A stretch of DNA of 64,000 bases from Agriotes lineatus (Eukaryota > Arthropoda > Insecta > Coleoptera > Elateridae): NCBI GenBank assembly GCA_940337035.1, contig CALNHX010003592.1, positions 62,001 through 126,000 of the forward strand, given 5' to 3'. The notes under the pieces were generated by a model. The model ran no database searches and was not told the origin of the DNA. It saw nothing but the letters and a program-made list of their open reading frames with translations. Positions within the stretch are counted from its first letter, which is position 1. Each line of letters begins with the position of its first letter. Made by a program: the position numbers and the translations under genes. This document shows, piece after piece, positions 1-11,320 of this stretch.

Positions 1-663
1 GAAGTTGATGGAGACAATCTTATCGATTTAGAACAACTGCAGTTTGACGAGGCATCTCTACCAGTAGTTGAAATTGAGCGTACTACCGCTAATGAGGACA
101 ACTTTGAAACTGTATCAGACAGTATAAATCAAGAACACTCATTATGCATCCAACCCGCGATAGAAGAATCAACTTTAGAGAAATGTTCTATTGTATACGT
201 CGCTGGTTACGTAGCACATAAAACTTTGAAAAAATATAACTGTGCAGCTTGTTTAAGTTTCATGTGTACAAAAGAGCCACTAAGCACAGCAAATGAACTA
301 CTTTTATTAGAAAAAGATTACAGTAAAAATGAGTGCGTGAAATATTTGAAAACACCTACACAAATTACAACACATGTTGCAACGGTTGTGTTACAAATAT
401 TTTCAAAATATTTTTTAAATTTCAAGAGTTCATTACATTTTAAGAAACAGTTGTTAGTGTTAAGTGTAAATCAGATAAAAACATTAAAACCAGAATGGTT
501 CAAGGACGATAACGGGTGCTACGAACATAAAATGTTTTTCGTAAATCATTTAATAATGTGTAAATTATATAAAACACTTAAGTGGTTATCTCGCGACTTG
601 CGAGTAGCAGGTCAATATAAAAGTGCAAGTAGCAAACGGGTACAGCATTTAAATAATATTTAG
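1..663 (+). CDS. P-element/THAP-type transposase, C-terminal part (5' end outside window)
   Basis: The frame is open from base 1 to a stop at 661-663, about 220 residues. An acidic stretch leads into VYVAGYVAHK, followed by a C-x2-C pair (NCAAC) and a lysine-rich tail. The YVAGYVA motif is also seen in the P-type transposase at 21.03 kb of this window, which supports the family. In this family the region lies after the RNase-H-like catalytic core, so no catalytic residue is expected or seen here. The DNA upstream is missing, so I cannot tell whether the gene is intact. The first ATG in frame is at 226, but coding clearly starts earlier. A THAP9-like host protein is the alternative. Confidence 0.6.
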   Translation, partial: EVDGDNLIDLEQLQFDEASLPVVEIERTTANEDNFETVSDSINQEHSLCIQPAIEESTLEKCSIVYVAGYVAHKTLKKYNCAACLSFMCTKEPLSTANELLLLEKDYSKNECVKYLKTPTQITTHVATVVLQIFSKYFLNFKSSLHFKKQLLVLSVNQIKTLKPEWFKDDNGCYEHKMFFVNHLIMCKLYKTLKWLSRDLRVAGQYKSASSKRVQHLNNI

Positions 664-1560
664 AATACACATTTTTAGATTTTTAAGCAAATGGTGTTTT
701 CGGTGCCTATGTACGAGTAGGTAAATACGTTCTATATCCTCGTTTTTAAATATATTTATTTTTTACACATTAGTCTTGCCATAACTAGTGTTACAATACT
801 GTAGTGGTTTACCTACATGTAACCTGGTTACACATTGCTAGGTTGCAAAATGCTATATCAGCAAAGATTTGACAAATTGTACAATGTGTTCTTGCGTAAC
901 AGTACGCACACAAAGAGTCTTTAGCCTACATATCTGGACCCTTTTAAAGTAATTAAAAGGACCGATAAGTACTTTGTTTTGCAGGGTGTTAAGGGTACTG
1001 TAAGCTAAGATCGCATTAAGCCTGCTTACAGTATTAAGTAATGCAATGCTGCTGCTTTGCAAAGTACTTTTTAGTTCGTTGTAGGTATTACATGTTTTAA
1101 GTTTCCGCTGCTCGCTCTGTTTTCTGATTTCAGAATTCTGCGAGACACATTCGCTTGCAGACAACAACCAAAGCAACAGCTGCAAGATCGCACTTCAAAA
1201 AATCGTTGCCGCTACCTGTGTTGTGTGATTTATATTGTTATATTTTAGTGTTGTTATTATTTTTGTTAAAAAGATAGAAGTTTTTTGCAGCTAGGGATAA
1301 CTATTTACTAAATTTATAGTTCTCCATAGTTTTTTCTTCTCTAAAACATAACCCCACGTAACTAAATCAAATATCTTGGGGGGTTTACCTACATGTAATC
1401 TGGTTACACATTGCTAGGTTGCAAACAACAAAATAAATAAAGATTGTTATTTGATATTTGAAACATAAAACCTGTGTTTTATTTCTTCGAATACAATTCA
1501 TATACAGTGTCTCCCCGGATAGGTGAAACGACTCTTGTAAAATGTAAAAAATTCTGGATT
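664..1560. repeat. Non-coding stretch with a 44-bp direct repeat pair
   Basis: Two 44-bp copies lie at 806-849 and 1382-1425, both starting GGTTTACCTACATG and differing at one base. They are about 530 bp apart. No supported gene lies between them. They could be the ends of a small element, or two copies of a 3' segment of the adjacent P-type element. Confidence 0.6.
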
Positions 1561-1679
1561 TAATTTTTCACGTCTTGAGGTTCAGCCCTCCTTGGTTAAA
1601 GACGAATTTTCTACATATTTTTCTGTAGATTAGTGTGCCTTTTATGTAGCAAATACGACAGAAAGTTAGTAAGAAAAGT

Positions 1680-2260
1680 TGTTTAGAATCAACATCCAAA
1701 TCCAAATTTACAGGATTTTTGTAACAGTAATTCATTAACAATGGTAGATTATATTTTCTTGAAGCCATTTAAATATATATTAATTAGAATTGAAAAATAT
1801 TTCTCATAAAAAGCGCATTGCATAAAAAACGTAAAAATTATGCAAACATAATACTTTTCGGTAAATAATAAAAACTCTGAGATTTTTTTAGAGTGTGTTA
1901 TTTTTAGCTAACTGAACAATCTCAAAGCCAGAAAACGCCTATTTTTTAACTTTAGCTAAAAAGTAATTTTTAACTTTTTTAAATATTTTCAAAATTTCAC
2001 ATACAAAGGTGTAATATTAAAATTCATTTTTTTATGTGAACACTTTAAAGATTTATAATTGGGAAAAATAATATAAAATGTTAATTACTTTAGATTTTTT
2101 ATTATTTACCGAAAAGTAGTATGTTTGCATAATTTTTAGGTTTTCCATGCAAGGCGTTTTTTAAGTGGAATATTTTTCCATTCTAATTAATATCTATTTA
2201 AATGGCTTCTAGAAACTTTAATTTAGCCCTGTTAATGAATTGCTGTAACAAAAATCCGTA
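1680..2260. repeat. Imperfect inverted repeat (foldback-like element)
   Basis: A left arm at about 1690-1875 and a right arm at about 2095-2260 are imperfect reverse complements. Both carry the block ATGCAAACATAATACTTTTC, with base differences. The spacer is AT-rich. A segment at 1668-1692 resembles 5049-5075 of the foldback at 4.8-5.6 kb, so the two are probably related. Confidence 0.6.
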
Positions 2261-2391
2261 AATGTTCTTTTACAGTTGTCCAAATAAAGAGATTTGTCTT
2301 TGTCCAATTACATGTTCTAAAAATCTCCTTATTTAGACAATTGTAAAAGAACATTTACAGAATTTTTGTAACTGAAATTCATTAACACGGC
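2226..2391. repeat. Inverted repeat with about 70-bp arms
   Basis: Arms at 2226-2294 and 2321-2391 are reverse complements with a few mismatches around a 26-base loop. The shared core is AAATGTTCTTTTACA. A third, inverted copy of the arm end is at about 1701-1745, so this hairpin overlaps the foldback upstream. Confidence 0.65.
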
Positions 2392-2440
2392 TAGATTAGA
2401 ATTTCCGTCGGCGGTTGCCCCAAATTCAAGCATACATAAA

Positions 2441-2746
2441 AATAATATCTGCGTTGATTACCTGCGCCTCAATAAAAGCCGAAACGGGCCATTATACCAT
2501 GCACCGAAGTTTTTTAATTTATTACCTCCGGGTATTCGAATGATACCGTTTAATAAATTTAAAATAACAATAAAATCGTTCTTGTTAAAACACGCTTTTT
2601 ACAACAACGAAGAATTTTGCGCGCGCATTGGCGACCTCATTGAAATCTTACTTAAGAGCGCGCCCGCTGCGATATTCACTGATAGATGGCAGCAGGCGAA
2701 AAATGCAGGTCTATTTTTAAACGGACAAATCATGCATTCCGACTAA
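2441..2746 (+). pseudogene. C-terminal tail of a non-LTR retrotransposon reverse transcriptase
   Basis: One frame from 2441 reads NNICVDYLRLNKSRNGPLYH and then APKFFNLLPPGIR, FNKFKITIKSFLL and AFYNNEEF. This order (charged segment, FFNLLPP-IR, FK--LK--L, F-Y---EF) is the usual end of insect Jockey/CR1-like ORF2 proteins. The RT core and endonuclease are missing. Coding similarity fades after about 2625, although the frame stays open to 2746. It is a 5'-truncated remnant. Confidence 0.7.
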
Positions 2747-3177
2747 ACAGTAATTATCGGAACGTGATTTTCTATTAAAGCACATATCTAATTAGGGCAT
2801 GACCAAATTTCAAATTAAAATTCCAACTATTTTAGGAAAAAACTGGCCTGCAAAAATTAAGTTTTAATTTTTTCCGTCGAAAGATAAATCGATAATTTTT
2901 GCTTCATTCCGTTAAGGCAATATTTGAAAACGTAATTCCAAATTTTAAATGATGTACTTGCAATAATAAGGCCAATTTGTCTTCACAAAACTAATTTTTC
3001 TTACTCAGCTATGAAAATGGCTACGCACTAGTAGTCGGAGAGTTCAGCTATAGTATCACAGATGGCGCGTAGTTAAATGCATAAGATTATGAACCACAAA
3101 AATTTGTGGGGCTGCCGATAGATACAGAATCCACATCTGGTTGCAGGGGTCGATCATAAATCTCTAAGGTGTCGCTA
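2747..3177. other. No gene recognised
   Basis: AT-rich sequence with no ORF, RNA gene or clear repeat that I can support. Confidence 0.5.
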
Positions 3178-3990
3178 AATCTTCCACCGCATGACGACGT
3201 AGCTCTGGCAGCCTTCACGACTTCTCTGAGTGACAAAATTGCTAATCACAATAACGATATGTTTTTAGTGCTCGGTGATTTTAATTTTACAAAAGCGAAT
3301 TGGACCAACCGTGTTAGCACTTACTTCGCGCTTTCTACATAGATAACAAATCAAGAAACTTCTTTGACACAACTGCTTACTCGGCTTGTTTCAATTGAAT
3401 AACACACCTAGTATCAATAATCGGGTGTTGGACTTAGTTCTTTGCAACCACGAATCGATAAATAACTTTAAAAACTGTCATATTCCTCTACTTATACTAG
3501 ATAATCAGCATCCAGCAATTGAATTCTTATTAAAAACTAGTATTGATATCAATTTAAAAGAAAATATAAAAAGACTACTTATTTCGTAAAGCTAAATACT
3601 CAATCAATAATGCACTCGCCCATATAAATTGGTCACCCTTAACTACAGGTAGTAGTGTAGATAACCGACAGTATAAATACTGCAAAGATAATAAATTGTA
3701 CCTGTTTTTGGTAAAAATATTATTAAAACAGTCGACAAAATAAAAGGCTTAGGGGTCACTTTTGAGAGCAAGTTAATCTATGATGATCATATTAACAACA
3801 TTTGTGAGAAAGTCTTTAAAATGTTAGTATTTCTTATGAGAATGTAGCATCTGTCAAGGTTCTGTATTTCGCGTACGTAAATAGTAATTTGAATTATTGT
3901 AGTGTCATCTGGAATCCACAATACGCTGTCTATAAAAACCGTATCGAATCAATTCAACGCCGATATATGAGTTATGTAAACTCAAAATTT
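3178..3990 (+). pseudogene. Decayed non-LTR retrotransposon ORF2 with the RT core deleted
   Basis: From 3178 the frame reads LPPHDDVALAAF and then FLVLGDFNFTKANW, the endonuclease metal-site motif GDFN. After a frame change at about 3390 come NNRVLDLVLCN and DNQHPAIEF, the end of the endonuclease domain. At about 3750-3810 the text jumps to GVTFESKLIYDDHINNI, the segment after the RT palm, and then to YVNSNLNYCSVIWNPQY near 3875-3925. The palm with its YADD box is absent, so an internal deletion removed it. Several stops and frame changes show that it is dead. Confidence 0.75.
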
Positions 3991-4001
3991 AAATTAAATA
4001 T

Positions 4002-7000
4002 TTATTCCGGTATTTTATTTTCTGTCTGATCACCGACAGTGTTACATATACCTTCTCGACATTGCAGATGGTCACCAAATACATGGTGGAGACCGTTTCT
4101 CAAATCCTCTCTAAGGAGGTTTACGTCACCATCACTTTTTGCGTGTTCATATATCGAGCATTTTGCTCTCTTGGTAAGAAGAAAAATTTTTTTTTGGGTA
4201 AGCAATTTTCTACCCTTCACTTGTATCTGGGTGTCTGCTTTAATTTTCCTCAAACTTTTCCCATAGTTTTTTAGTACGTGGTTTGTACACTCTATCTTTT
4301 TGACCTCCGATCCATAGGGAACATTTTCCTTAATTTTTGCGAAAACACTCGCATCTCCATCGGCAACAAACTCCATATACCGAACACCGTGCATACGTTC
4401 ACTTTCGCAAAAACCTTCTACCACCATATTAGGTTCCATGGCTGGTGCAGATTCATACCAATTTTTGTAGCAAGTATGGTCCAAGGGTTCTTTATTTTTA
4501 TTTTCTGCTCGTGTGCAAATCGAGCAAAATCTGTTTCTGACAGCAACAAATAACAGTTCTCCTGTTTGCTGTCCAATTATCCCAACCATGCCGGAGGCAG
4601 AATTATAATTGCTCCCATAAGATCTCTTACTCCAAGATCCGTCGACATATACTGAAATCCACGGTGTTCCATCAGGGCAGAGTTGATTATTTTGAATGGC
4701 ATACTTTCGTTCCTCAATCCCAGCGCTTTCAAAAGAACGCCATAAGGACAACCTCCATTCCTATAATCGAGTTCATTTGTTATCACTAGAGAACGGAATA
4801 TATGCAGCCCATTATTACGAAAACATTCGCATATACAGTGTGTCCGTGGATTGAGTTCACATAAGGTGTATATAATACAAAATTTTCGACTTAGAAGCTG
4901 ATATTCTAGGATTCGCTTCTGCTTGTTCTCAAATCTAGATTTTTAAAAAATCAACCAAATTAATTAATATACAGGGTGTTTTTAATCGATTTTTAAAAAA
5001 TGGCCAAGAGTAAACTATGTTTATTAGAGGAGATAACAAAAAAGAGTATTAAGAAAAGTTGGTTAGAATTAAGAGTGATGCTAGACTCACAATTTTCAGA
5101 TAAATCGGCCTACTTTGATTTTTAATTATTTTTTTTTAATTTTTTATACCAACATACCTTTTATCGTAGCTGTAGGAGGCACTCCATAATTTTTTTAACG
5201 TCTTAGTTTATGAACCAGTTAGAGTGCCTCCTACAGCCACGATAAAAAGTATTTTGGTATAAAAAACCAACAAATATTTTTAAAATCAAAGTAGGCCAAT
5301 TTGTCTGAAAATTGAGAGTCTAACATCACTCTTAATTTTAAACAACTTTGCTTAATACTTTTATTTGTTATCCCTTCTAATAAAGGTAGTTTACTCTTGG
5401 CCATTTTTTTTTAAATCGATTCTAAAAACACCCTGTATATTAATTAATTTGATTGATTTTCTCAAAATTTTGGTTTGAGAACAAGCAGGAGCGAATCCTA
5501 GAATATCAGCTTCTAAGTCAAATATTTTTTATTATTTACACCTTATGTGAACTCAATCCGCGGACACACTGTATATGCATCCTAATTTGTAAAACTATGC
5601 AAAACGTATGCAGAACATTTTATAAATATGCAAATGCATTTGCCATCTCATTTACTTTATACAGAATTTAAATTTATATTAGACACGTTTTGGTCACTTT
5701 TTCTAAGAAAAAAGTATTTACTGGTTCTCTCCGAAGATTGTCAGCAAATTCCATTTTCACGTTATTTTTTTACATTCCGAATATCCGAAAGCAGTCGTAG
5801 TAAATTTCTGCCAAAAATTATAGATTGATGCAATAATATGCAGCATGCAGCCAACTGCTAAAATATGGTAACTATGCTTTACTTAATTATTGTCAATTAA
5901 CTGTAAAAGTTTCACTCCGTGCACATTTTTAATGGTATCTGAAGACATGCATAAATTATGGAATGCAGTTTGCATAAACTCCGTTCTCTAGTTACCACTA
6001 TCTCACATATTATATCGTTGCGGCGAAGATTATACGAATTCAACTATTATTTTGATTACTTTTACTATATTATCGGGTGCTTACCTTCCCTAATTCGTTC
6101 TCTATGTCATAAAACATATTATCGGGCATAACTGGTACATTCATACAAGCCAGAAGTTCTTCTAAATGGTTATATGAACTACCTGTTGCTAAAGTGCCCC
6201 ATACGGCCCCATAATTGATCTGAGACGCTTTGTTGCCGAGATTTTCAGTATTGCATTCATAAATCTTGGGACACGCTGTGCAGTTCATAATGATAGTACT
6301 AATCAACCCTAGTTTTCTCCTTTTCTCGTTTTTCACAAATAATTTACCGGAAGGACATATTTTAGAATGTTGAAATTGTAGTTGCATCGCCATATTTAGA
6401 ACATATTCAATTTCAACAACTCTATTTCCAAGAGACTCTTTTGGGGCGGATTCAAAGTTTAGAGGATAGTTCATAATTCTGTAATTTCAAAATAAATGCC
6501 ACACATTACAGTAATTCACCTGATTCAACTCACTCTTCATATTCGTCTGATTCTATAATTCCACTAGTTTCAACTTTATTGCAGAACTGTGCTTCATATA
6601 CTCTTGAACACCACTGTGGATTTCTAAATATAAGAATGATATGTATATCATTGCATTTATTCATAAAATATTGCAGTTGCAAACCATTGAATATTACCTT
6701 TTTACCAACTCTTCTACTTCTAATAATTTATCAGCGGCTTTACATGCAGAAGAATAGCTTTAAAAAGTAAAGTTATTAGGAAGACGTCTTTACTGCAATA
6801 AGATTATGTTAGGTACGGAAATATGGATGCAAGACTCAATGGCAGGTTTTATTTATATGGAAGATTCAAGATATAATTCTTATGTAAAAAAAAATAAAAG
6901 AGTAGACCTTTTGTCGGATAAAAATAAACTTACAGATTTAAATAACGTGAAATTGGTATTTAACAACAGTTTTAATACCACCGCATTTGAAAATTGGCAT

Positions 7001-7371
7001 GTTCAAGTTACAAGCTACTGTCTTCAACAGGCCATTTCAGAAAACGTTTTATTGTTTTACTAACATTTTTATTTACTCTAAGTACATCCATATACCGTTA
7101 ACTATTACCCCTTTAGATCTATTCACCTATTATGATCATTGCCTGGTAAGCTTTTTTTTAGAGAACTGGAACTTATTATTTTATTTTGGACAATGTCTTC
7201 TGAAATTTCCTTCACTATTTCATCCCTAGTTACAGGTTCTGTTTCCGAAAAATCTTCGAAAATACGTTGAACTGGTAAGTTTAAAAGTTCAGCGTGTTTT
7301 TTCTTCCAAACCTTTTTTGCACTTTTGGCTTTCTTATTTCTTTTATAATGCCTTGCAGTACTTCTTCCCAT
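4002..7371 (-). CDS. Five-exon gene with Mutator-like transposase domain (about 515 aa)
   Basis: Inferred exons on the minus strand are 7371-7127, 6757-6698, 6623-6534, 6478-6085 and 4760-4002. Each junction has GT and AG, and the phases agree throughout (2,2,2,0), giving 516 codons with the stop. Exon 1 starts MGRSTARHYKRNKK, a basic N-terminus. Exon 4 holds GNRVVEIEYV and VWGTLATGSSY. Exon 5 holds VDGSWSKRSYG, a Cys pair (FCSICTRAE), VADGDASVFAKI and KKIECTNHVLKNYG. This motif order matches the Mutator-like transposase domain proteins amplified in many insects. Intron 4 (6084-4761) contains a foldback element. The C-terminus is uncertain: an alternative donor (GAAG-GTATAT) at 4051 would splice to an exon I cannot find, and a dead retroelement abuts the gene. 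Whether it is an active transposase or a domesticated gene is unknown. Confidence 0.75.
4836..5571. mobile_element. Foldback (MITE-like) element inside intron 4 of the Mutator-domain gene
   Basis: The element begins CAGTGTGTCCG and ends CGGACACACTG, with TA on both sides as a presumed target duplication. The arms (about 350 bp each) are near-perfect reverse complements around a loop near 5200. A second set of ends, CAGGGTG at 4972 and CACCCTG at 5435, is nested symmetrically inside. TA targets and CAGGG-type ends point to Tc1/mariner-type mobilisation. No transposase is encoded. Confidence 0.8.
6806..7063 (+). other. Unassigned 85-aa ORF opposite intron 1 of the Mutator-domain gene
   Basis: An open frame (start MLGTEIWMQDSMAG, end ISENVLLFY) lies wholly within the inferred intron 7126-6758 of the minus-strand gene. 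I see no known domain, signal peptide or clear promoter. It could be chance in AT-rich DNA or a small inserted gene fragment. Confidence 0.2.
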
Positions 7372-7431
7372 TTTAAATAATAAGTGTGTCGATGTTATAG
7401 CAATGCTAAGCTGGAATAAATTATTCCGCAA

Positions 7432-7905
7432 AAATAAAACTTATTCAGTTTTCACTACCACAGTCAAACTTGAAGACACTTTCTACTTACCTGGCTAATT
7501 TAAGGAGAACAACACAGAACGTATACTGTATAGCTAGAGCTAAGTGCACGTTATAAACAAACTAGTAGAATACCGTGACATCATCTAGGTACATTAGATA
7601 GAAACAGCAATATTTAACGAACAAGAAAACTTCGTCAATGCCGATACAGGACTAAGTAAGTAATAACTAAATTTGCGGTATAGTCGACGACAACTTTTCT
7701 CACATCTGGTTGTAATTGTCGAATCATAAATCTTTCGTCAAAGCAGAGAGGCAACTGGCAAATGTCCATTTTCGTCCAATACAGTGTTTGGATTCGTATT
7801 TTTGCAACCAATCATTCATTTATACCATGATAAAAAAATTATTATCTACGCTCGGGATATAAATGTCACTGATCCCACTCATTTTAAATGAGGCTTCATT
7901 ATCAT
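7432..7905. other. Presumed upstream region of the Mutator-domain gene
   Basis: This lies 5' of the minus-strand start codon at 7371. I see no convincing TATA box or other element and no ORF of note. Confidence 0.3.
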
Positions 7906-7907
7906 AT

Positions 7908-8037
7908 ATAATGCAACTAGTGGGTTCTTGATTGTCAAATAATCATTTCTGTTTACATGAGATATATTGATTGCCTAAAACAATATATCGAGTGGAAACA
8001 GAAATGATTTGATAATCAAGAAGACACGAGTTGCATT
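7908..8037. repeat. Short inverted-repeat element (hairpin)
   Basis: Arms AATGCAACT...ATATATTG (about 7909-7970) and CAATATAT...AGTTGCATT (7981-8036) are imperfect reverse complements with a loop of about 11 bases. The shared core is ATCATTTCTGTTT. No coding capacity; probably a small MITE. Confidence 0.65.
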
Positions 8038-8085
8038 CGGCTAGATTATATCACGAGTCAATAAACAACGTTTGAATAATGTATT

Positions 8086-8381
8086 TTTTCGTTGACCGCT
8101 TGTTAATTTCAATATTAATGAATTATTTTTGCTAAAAAAGGATTGATTAATAGACGTCATTAATACACTGTTTTTGATTAATACACTCTTTTTCATTAAT
8201 TAACTGTTTTTTTAAAGGATGGATTAATAGATCTATTAATACACTGTTTTTGATTAATACACTCTTTTTCATTAATTAACTGTTTTTGTGATTTTGACGT
8301 TTTGATGATATTTTGCATGGAGATTAGTTGTATTAATCAAACTTTTCGCCACAAAAAAAGATTTTGCGGTCAACGAAAAAA
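8086..8381. repeat. Inverted-repeat-bounded segment with an internal tandem repeat
   Basis: TTTTTCGTTGACCGC near 8086-8100 is repeated inverted near 8366-8381. Inside, a unit of about 75 bp with ATTAATACACTGTTTTTG occurs twice in tandem (about 8144-8211 and 8222-8287). This is the layout of a MITE with an internal duplication. Confidence 0.6.
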
Positions 8382-8404
8382 TTTTGTAATCAACTCGTTT
8401 GTTA

Positions 8405-8488
8405 ATGGGCGATTAATAATCTCAACTATTAAAGGCACTCACTCGCTATCGCTCGTTCGTGCTTTAAACAGTTTCGATTATTAATCGC
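8405..8488. repeat. Snapback hairpin with CpG-rich loop
   Basis: GGCGATTAATAATC at 8408-8421 pairs with GATTATTAATCGCC at 8474-8487. The loop contains CTCGCTATCGCTCG. It resembles in layout the hairpins at 10.8, 11.2, 30.3, 39.6, 43.1 and 48.2 kb. Confidence 0.55.
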
Positions 8489-10087
8489 CTTCACTAACAC
8501 ACTTGTTGGTTAAATAACTATTAAATATTAAAAGCATAGTTAATGTGGTTGTTATGACAATTGTACTGACAGCAGGTAACATGATGTTTGTGAAGGCGTG
8601 TGATTATCACCTATTAATCAGGAAGGTATGTGATTATCAGTTGCTATGTACATTATCAAAAGTTAGTACTTACATGCGTAACTATGCATTTTGTCGTTTT
8701 TCATTGGTTGATGTTAGAGGGAGTGATATAATCTCACAAATTGTCAAAGTGTCAGTTTTCTACTTGTCAAAACAATAATGAGAAACGTCGGACGGCTATA
8801 GCCTCGTTGTTCAAATTTCACACGCGTATGTTATTAATGCTTTTATCCCAATTGTATTGTAAATATCTATTACGTCCTTCTTGCATATCAAATAAAATGC
8901 GGCGCCTCTGTCTCTGTTATACTAGGAATTATTCGAGCTTACATTATTCTCTTTGGTAAAATTTAATTGTTGAATACTTAAATATTGCTGCCTTAAAGCA
9001 AAATTGACTGGAACAAACTGCATAAAAGCCTTTCCCCTAACGGGCTCGGGTATTTGATTAATGACAATTTGTTCTCATCAATTTTGTTAGGCAACAATGT
9101 TTTTATTTTACCGATAAAAATATAGTCTTACGAGTTTACTGTTGAAAATAGCGAGCAATAATAACAATAGCGAACAGTGTAATGTAATGACTAATTTCTA
9201 TTGTAAATCAAGAAGTTGTTTCACTTTCAATTCATATAGTAAGTACGTTCAACTTCGGAGCGGTCCTAAAACCCTCAGTCCCTCAGGCAATTCTATTCTT
9301 TGTCTGAGGTAAAACCCAAAATGACAGCCTCCACAGTCCCTAAAGCTGCACTTTCCAAATGAATAGCTAAATTCTTAGAAGTGACAACGATCGCCGCGCC
9401 AACTATAGTTTGGTAGTTAAAAATGGAACAATATTTGTTTTATTTGCTAGCACTACTATCCCTGCCCTCTATGAGGGCCACCTGCAGTCCATAGTGCAGT
9501 CTTAAGTCAGAGATTTGTCCCCGCCACTAAAGGCACGCTCTTAATTTCGGAAAAATGCCTTTCCGGATTTTAACAAATTCGAATATCTGGATTGTAAAAG
9601 GCGTTGTAGTTTGCTGGTCCGTACGACCTTCTTACAATGCGGCAACATGGGCAATTTATCTTCGCGCTCGAGGGTTTGTCCGCTGCTTTCAGGTAGAAAA
9701 CCCAAAATAAGGTTTGCTTTCTCCACATTTTAATTCGAGAAAAGTGGTATGCAACCCAATTAACAAGCAATACGTTTACAGCCATAAGCTTGCGTCTCTT
9801 CTCATTATATGCTCTTTGATTGTAGTTTAATCAAACTTGGTGTAAAGTGGAAGACTTCGAAGTTATTTACCGATGAAGGAATGAAGACAATTTTGGATAA
9901 ATATTTTGCATTTTATGTTTACATTATAAAAGGAAATAAGCTTTGTTATTTACCGGAAAGAAACCGAACGATTTTGGTGTCATTAGACTTCACATCTGCA
10001 GCATAATTGCTATAGAAGACAATAACGGGGCTTCCTATTTAAATCTGTTTTTCACCAATTTACCATATTTTATGTTGTTTTATTATA
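8489..10087. other. Long stretch with no supported gene
   Basis: Only short ORFs are present and none has recognisable domains. An imperfect inverted repeat (CAAAATTGACTGGAACAAACTG, with its partner CAATTTGTTCTCATCAATTTTG) spans about 8998-9092. An ORF at 9809-10006 precedes the MULE remnant and might hold part of its N-terminus, but I cannot identify a FLYWCH finger in it. Confidence 0.4.
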
Positions 10088-10775
10088 GTAGATAAACCGA
10101 CAAATCACAACCACGAATCTTCGATAACACTGCAACGCCAAATTGTTCCAATCAGCATCAAAAGAAAAGTTTATGATGCTGATGACATTTGTGAAAAACC
10201 AGTAAAACTTATTCATCGAGAGTTGCTTCAGTCAACCGTAACACTGGACAACTTTACAACCAGGGATATACACAACATACACAGACGTGTGTATGAAACT
10301 AGAAGAAAAGAATTGCCAAAGTTACGGAAAAATATTTATCAGCTACAAACCGTTCTTAACAACATATCAATTCAAACGTTTAAAGAGAGACATTTTCTAC
10401 TAGCGAATGGTTTCGAATCAAATATTGTATTTTTTTTGTGTTACTAATTTAAAGTTTCTAGCTCAGTGTGAAACAATCTATGTAGATGACAATTTTAAAT
10501 ATGCCTCAATTTTTTTAAAGTTGTTTTCTATACATGCAATTCAAAATGGTTATTATGTTCCTCTTGTTTTTTGTTTATTGCTAAATAAGTCACATAAGTC
10601 ATATTTAAGATGTTTGGAAATCGTAAACCAAAAATGCTCAAAATTAGGATTTCACTGTAACCTGGTCAACTAGCATCGGATTTTGTGAAATCTATTCATT
10701 TATCTATAACATTAATGTGCCAGAAAATAAAATTATGCGATGCAGATAACATCTTGGATTAGAAAAAAATCAAAG
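10088..10775 (+). pseudogene. MULE-type transposase remnant, N-terminal and central part
   Basis: The frame from 10088 reads TNHNHESS, then HNIHRRVYETRRKELPKL and FLLANGFESNIVFF. This is the order in insect FLYWCH/MULE proteins: an HNH-like end of the FLYWCH finger, then a basic R-R-P-L linker. A run of T at 10429-10437 carries a frame change. After it come CETIYVDDNFKYA (first acidic residue of the MULE core), LFSIHAIQNGYYVPLVFCLL and, after another frame change near 10660, ASDFVKSIHLSI, which aligns with the DFE-AIH motif. At least two frame breaks and a stop make it dead. It continues at 11.7 kb beyond inserted hairpins. Confidence 0.75.
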
Positions 10776-10784
10776 TTTAGGGTT

Positions 10785-10930
10785 GATAATGGTATATTAC
10801 ATATAGAGGTGGAAAGTGTTTCATTCCTGTCGAGAGATTAAGTAGTTAACCGAGACGCGTAGCGTCGAAGTCAACTTTATCTCGACACAGGAATGAAACT
10901 TTTCACCGTGGTATGTACACTATTTTATTC
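10785..10930. mobile_element. Snapback element, GTATATTA family
   Basis: Left end AATGGTATATTACAT and right end GGTATGTACACTATTTT flank a hairpin: GTTTCATTCCTGTCGAGA pairs with TCTCGACACAGGAATGAAAC (written in order; one base unpaired), around a loop containing ACGCGTAGCGTCG. The ends resemble those at 11.18, 30.32 and 43.06 kb, although the hairpin stems differ. It lies in the gap of the MULE remnant. Confidence 0.6.
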
Positions 10931-11177
10931 GCAACCACTTTATTCTAAATATAATTGCAAAACTTATTATATAATGATACGACAAGTTGTGACGCGCATG
11001 AATGGATGAACTAGATTCCCAGTGTCCCTACCTACACAGCGGTCGGGAATGGATTCATTTCCAACCGCTGCGACGGCAATCACTTTTCCGACCGGTTGGA
11101 AAGTTACAAGTTGGGAATAGCTCATTTTCCAACTTTTTAAAAGTCAGTAATGATCTTATTACATATATGGTTGGGAA

Positions 11178-11320
11178 TAATAGTATATTATGTATCAAGT
11201 TTTATAAACGTCATTTTAGTCACGAGTTTTATTAATTACGAGCGAAGCGCAGCGGAGCGAGTGTTTAATAAAATGAGCGACTAATAAGTTTATAAAACGA
11301 GTTGCATACTATACTTTTTC
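11178..11320. mobile_element. Snapback element, GTATATTA family
   Basis: AATAGTATATTATGTATC at the left and GCATACTATACTTTTT at the right enclose a long hairpin. TTTTATAAACGTC pairs with an imperfect partner at 11288-11299, and the centre is CGAGCGAAGCGCAGCGGAGCG. No coding capacity. With 10785-10930 it interrupts the MULE remnant. Confidence 0.6.

Noticed and set aside
4039..4553. Three plus-strand ORFs of 70-91 codons
   Set aside because: They lie antisense to exon 5 of the Mutator-domain gene, which has clear family motifs; the plus frames have none.
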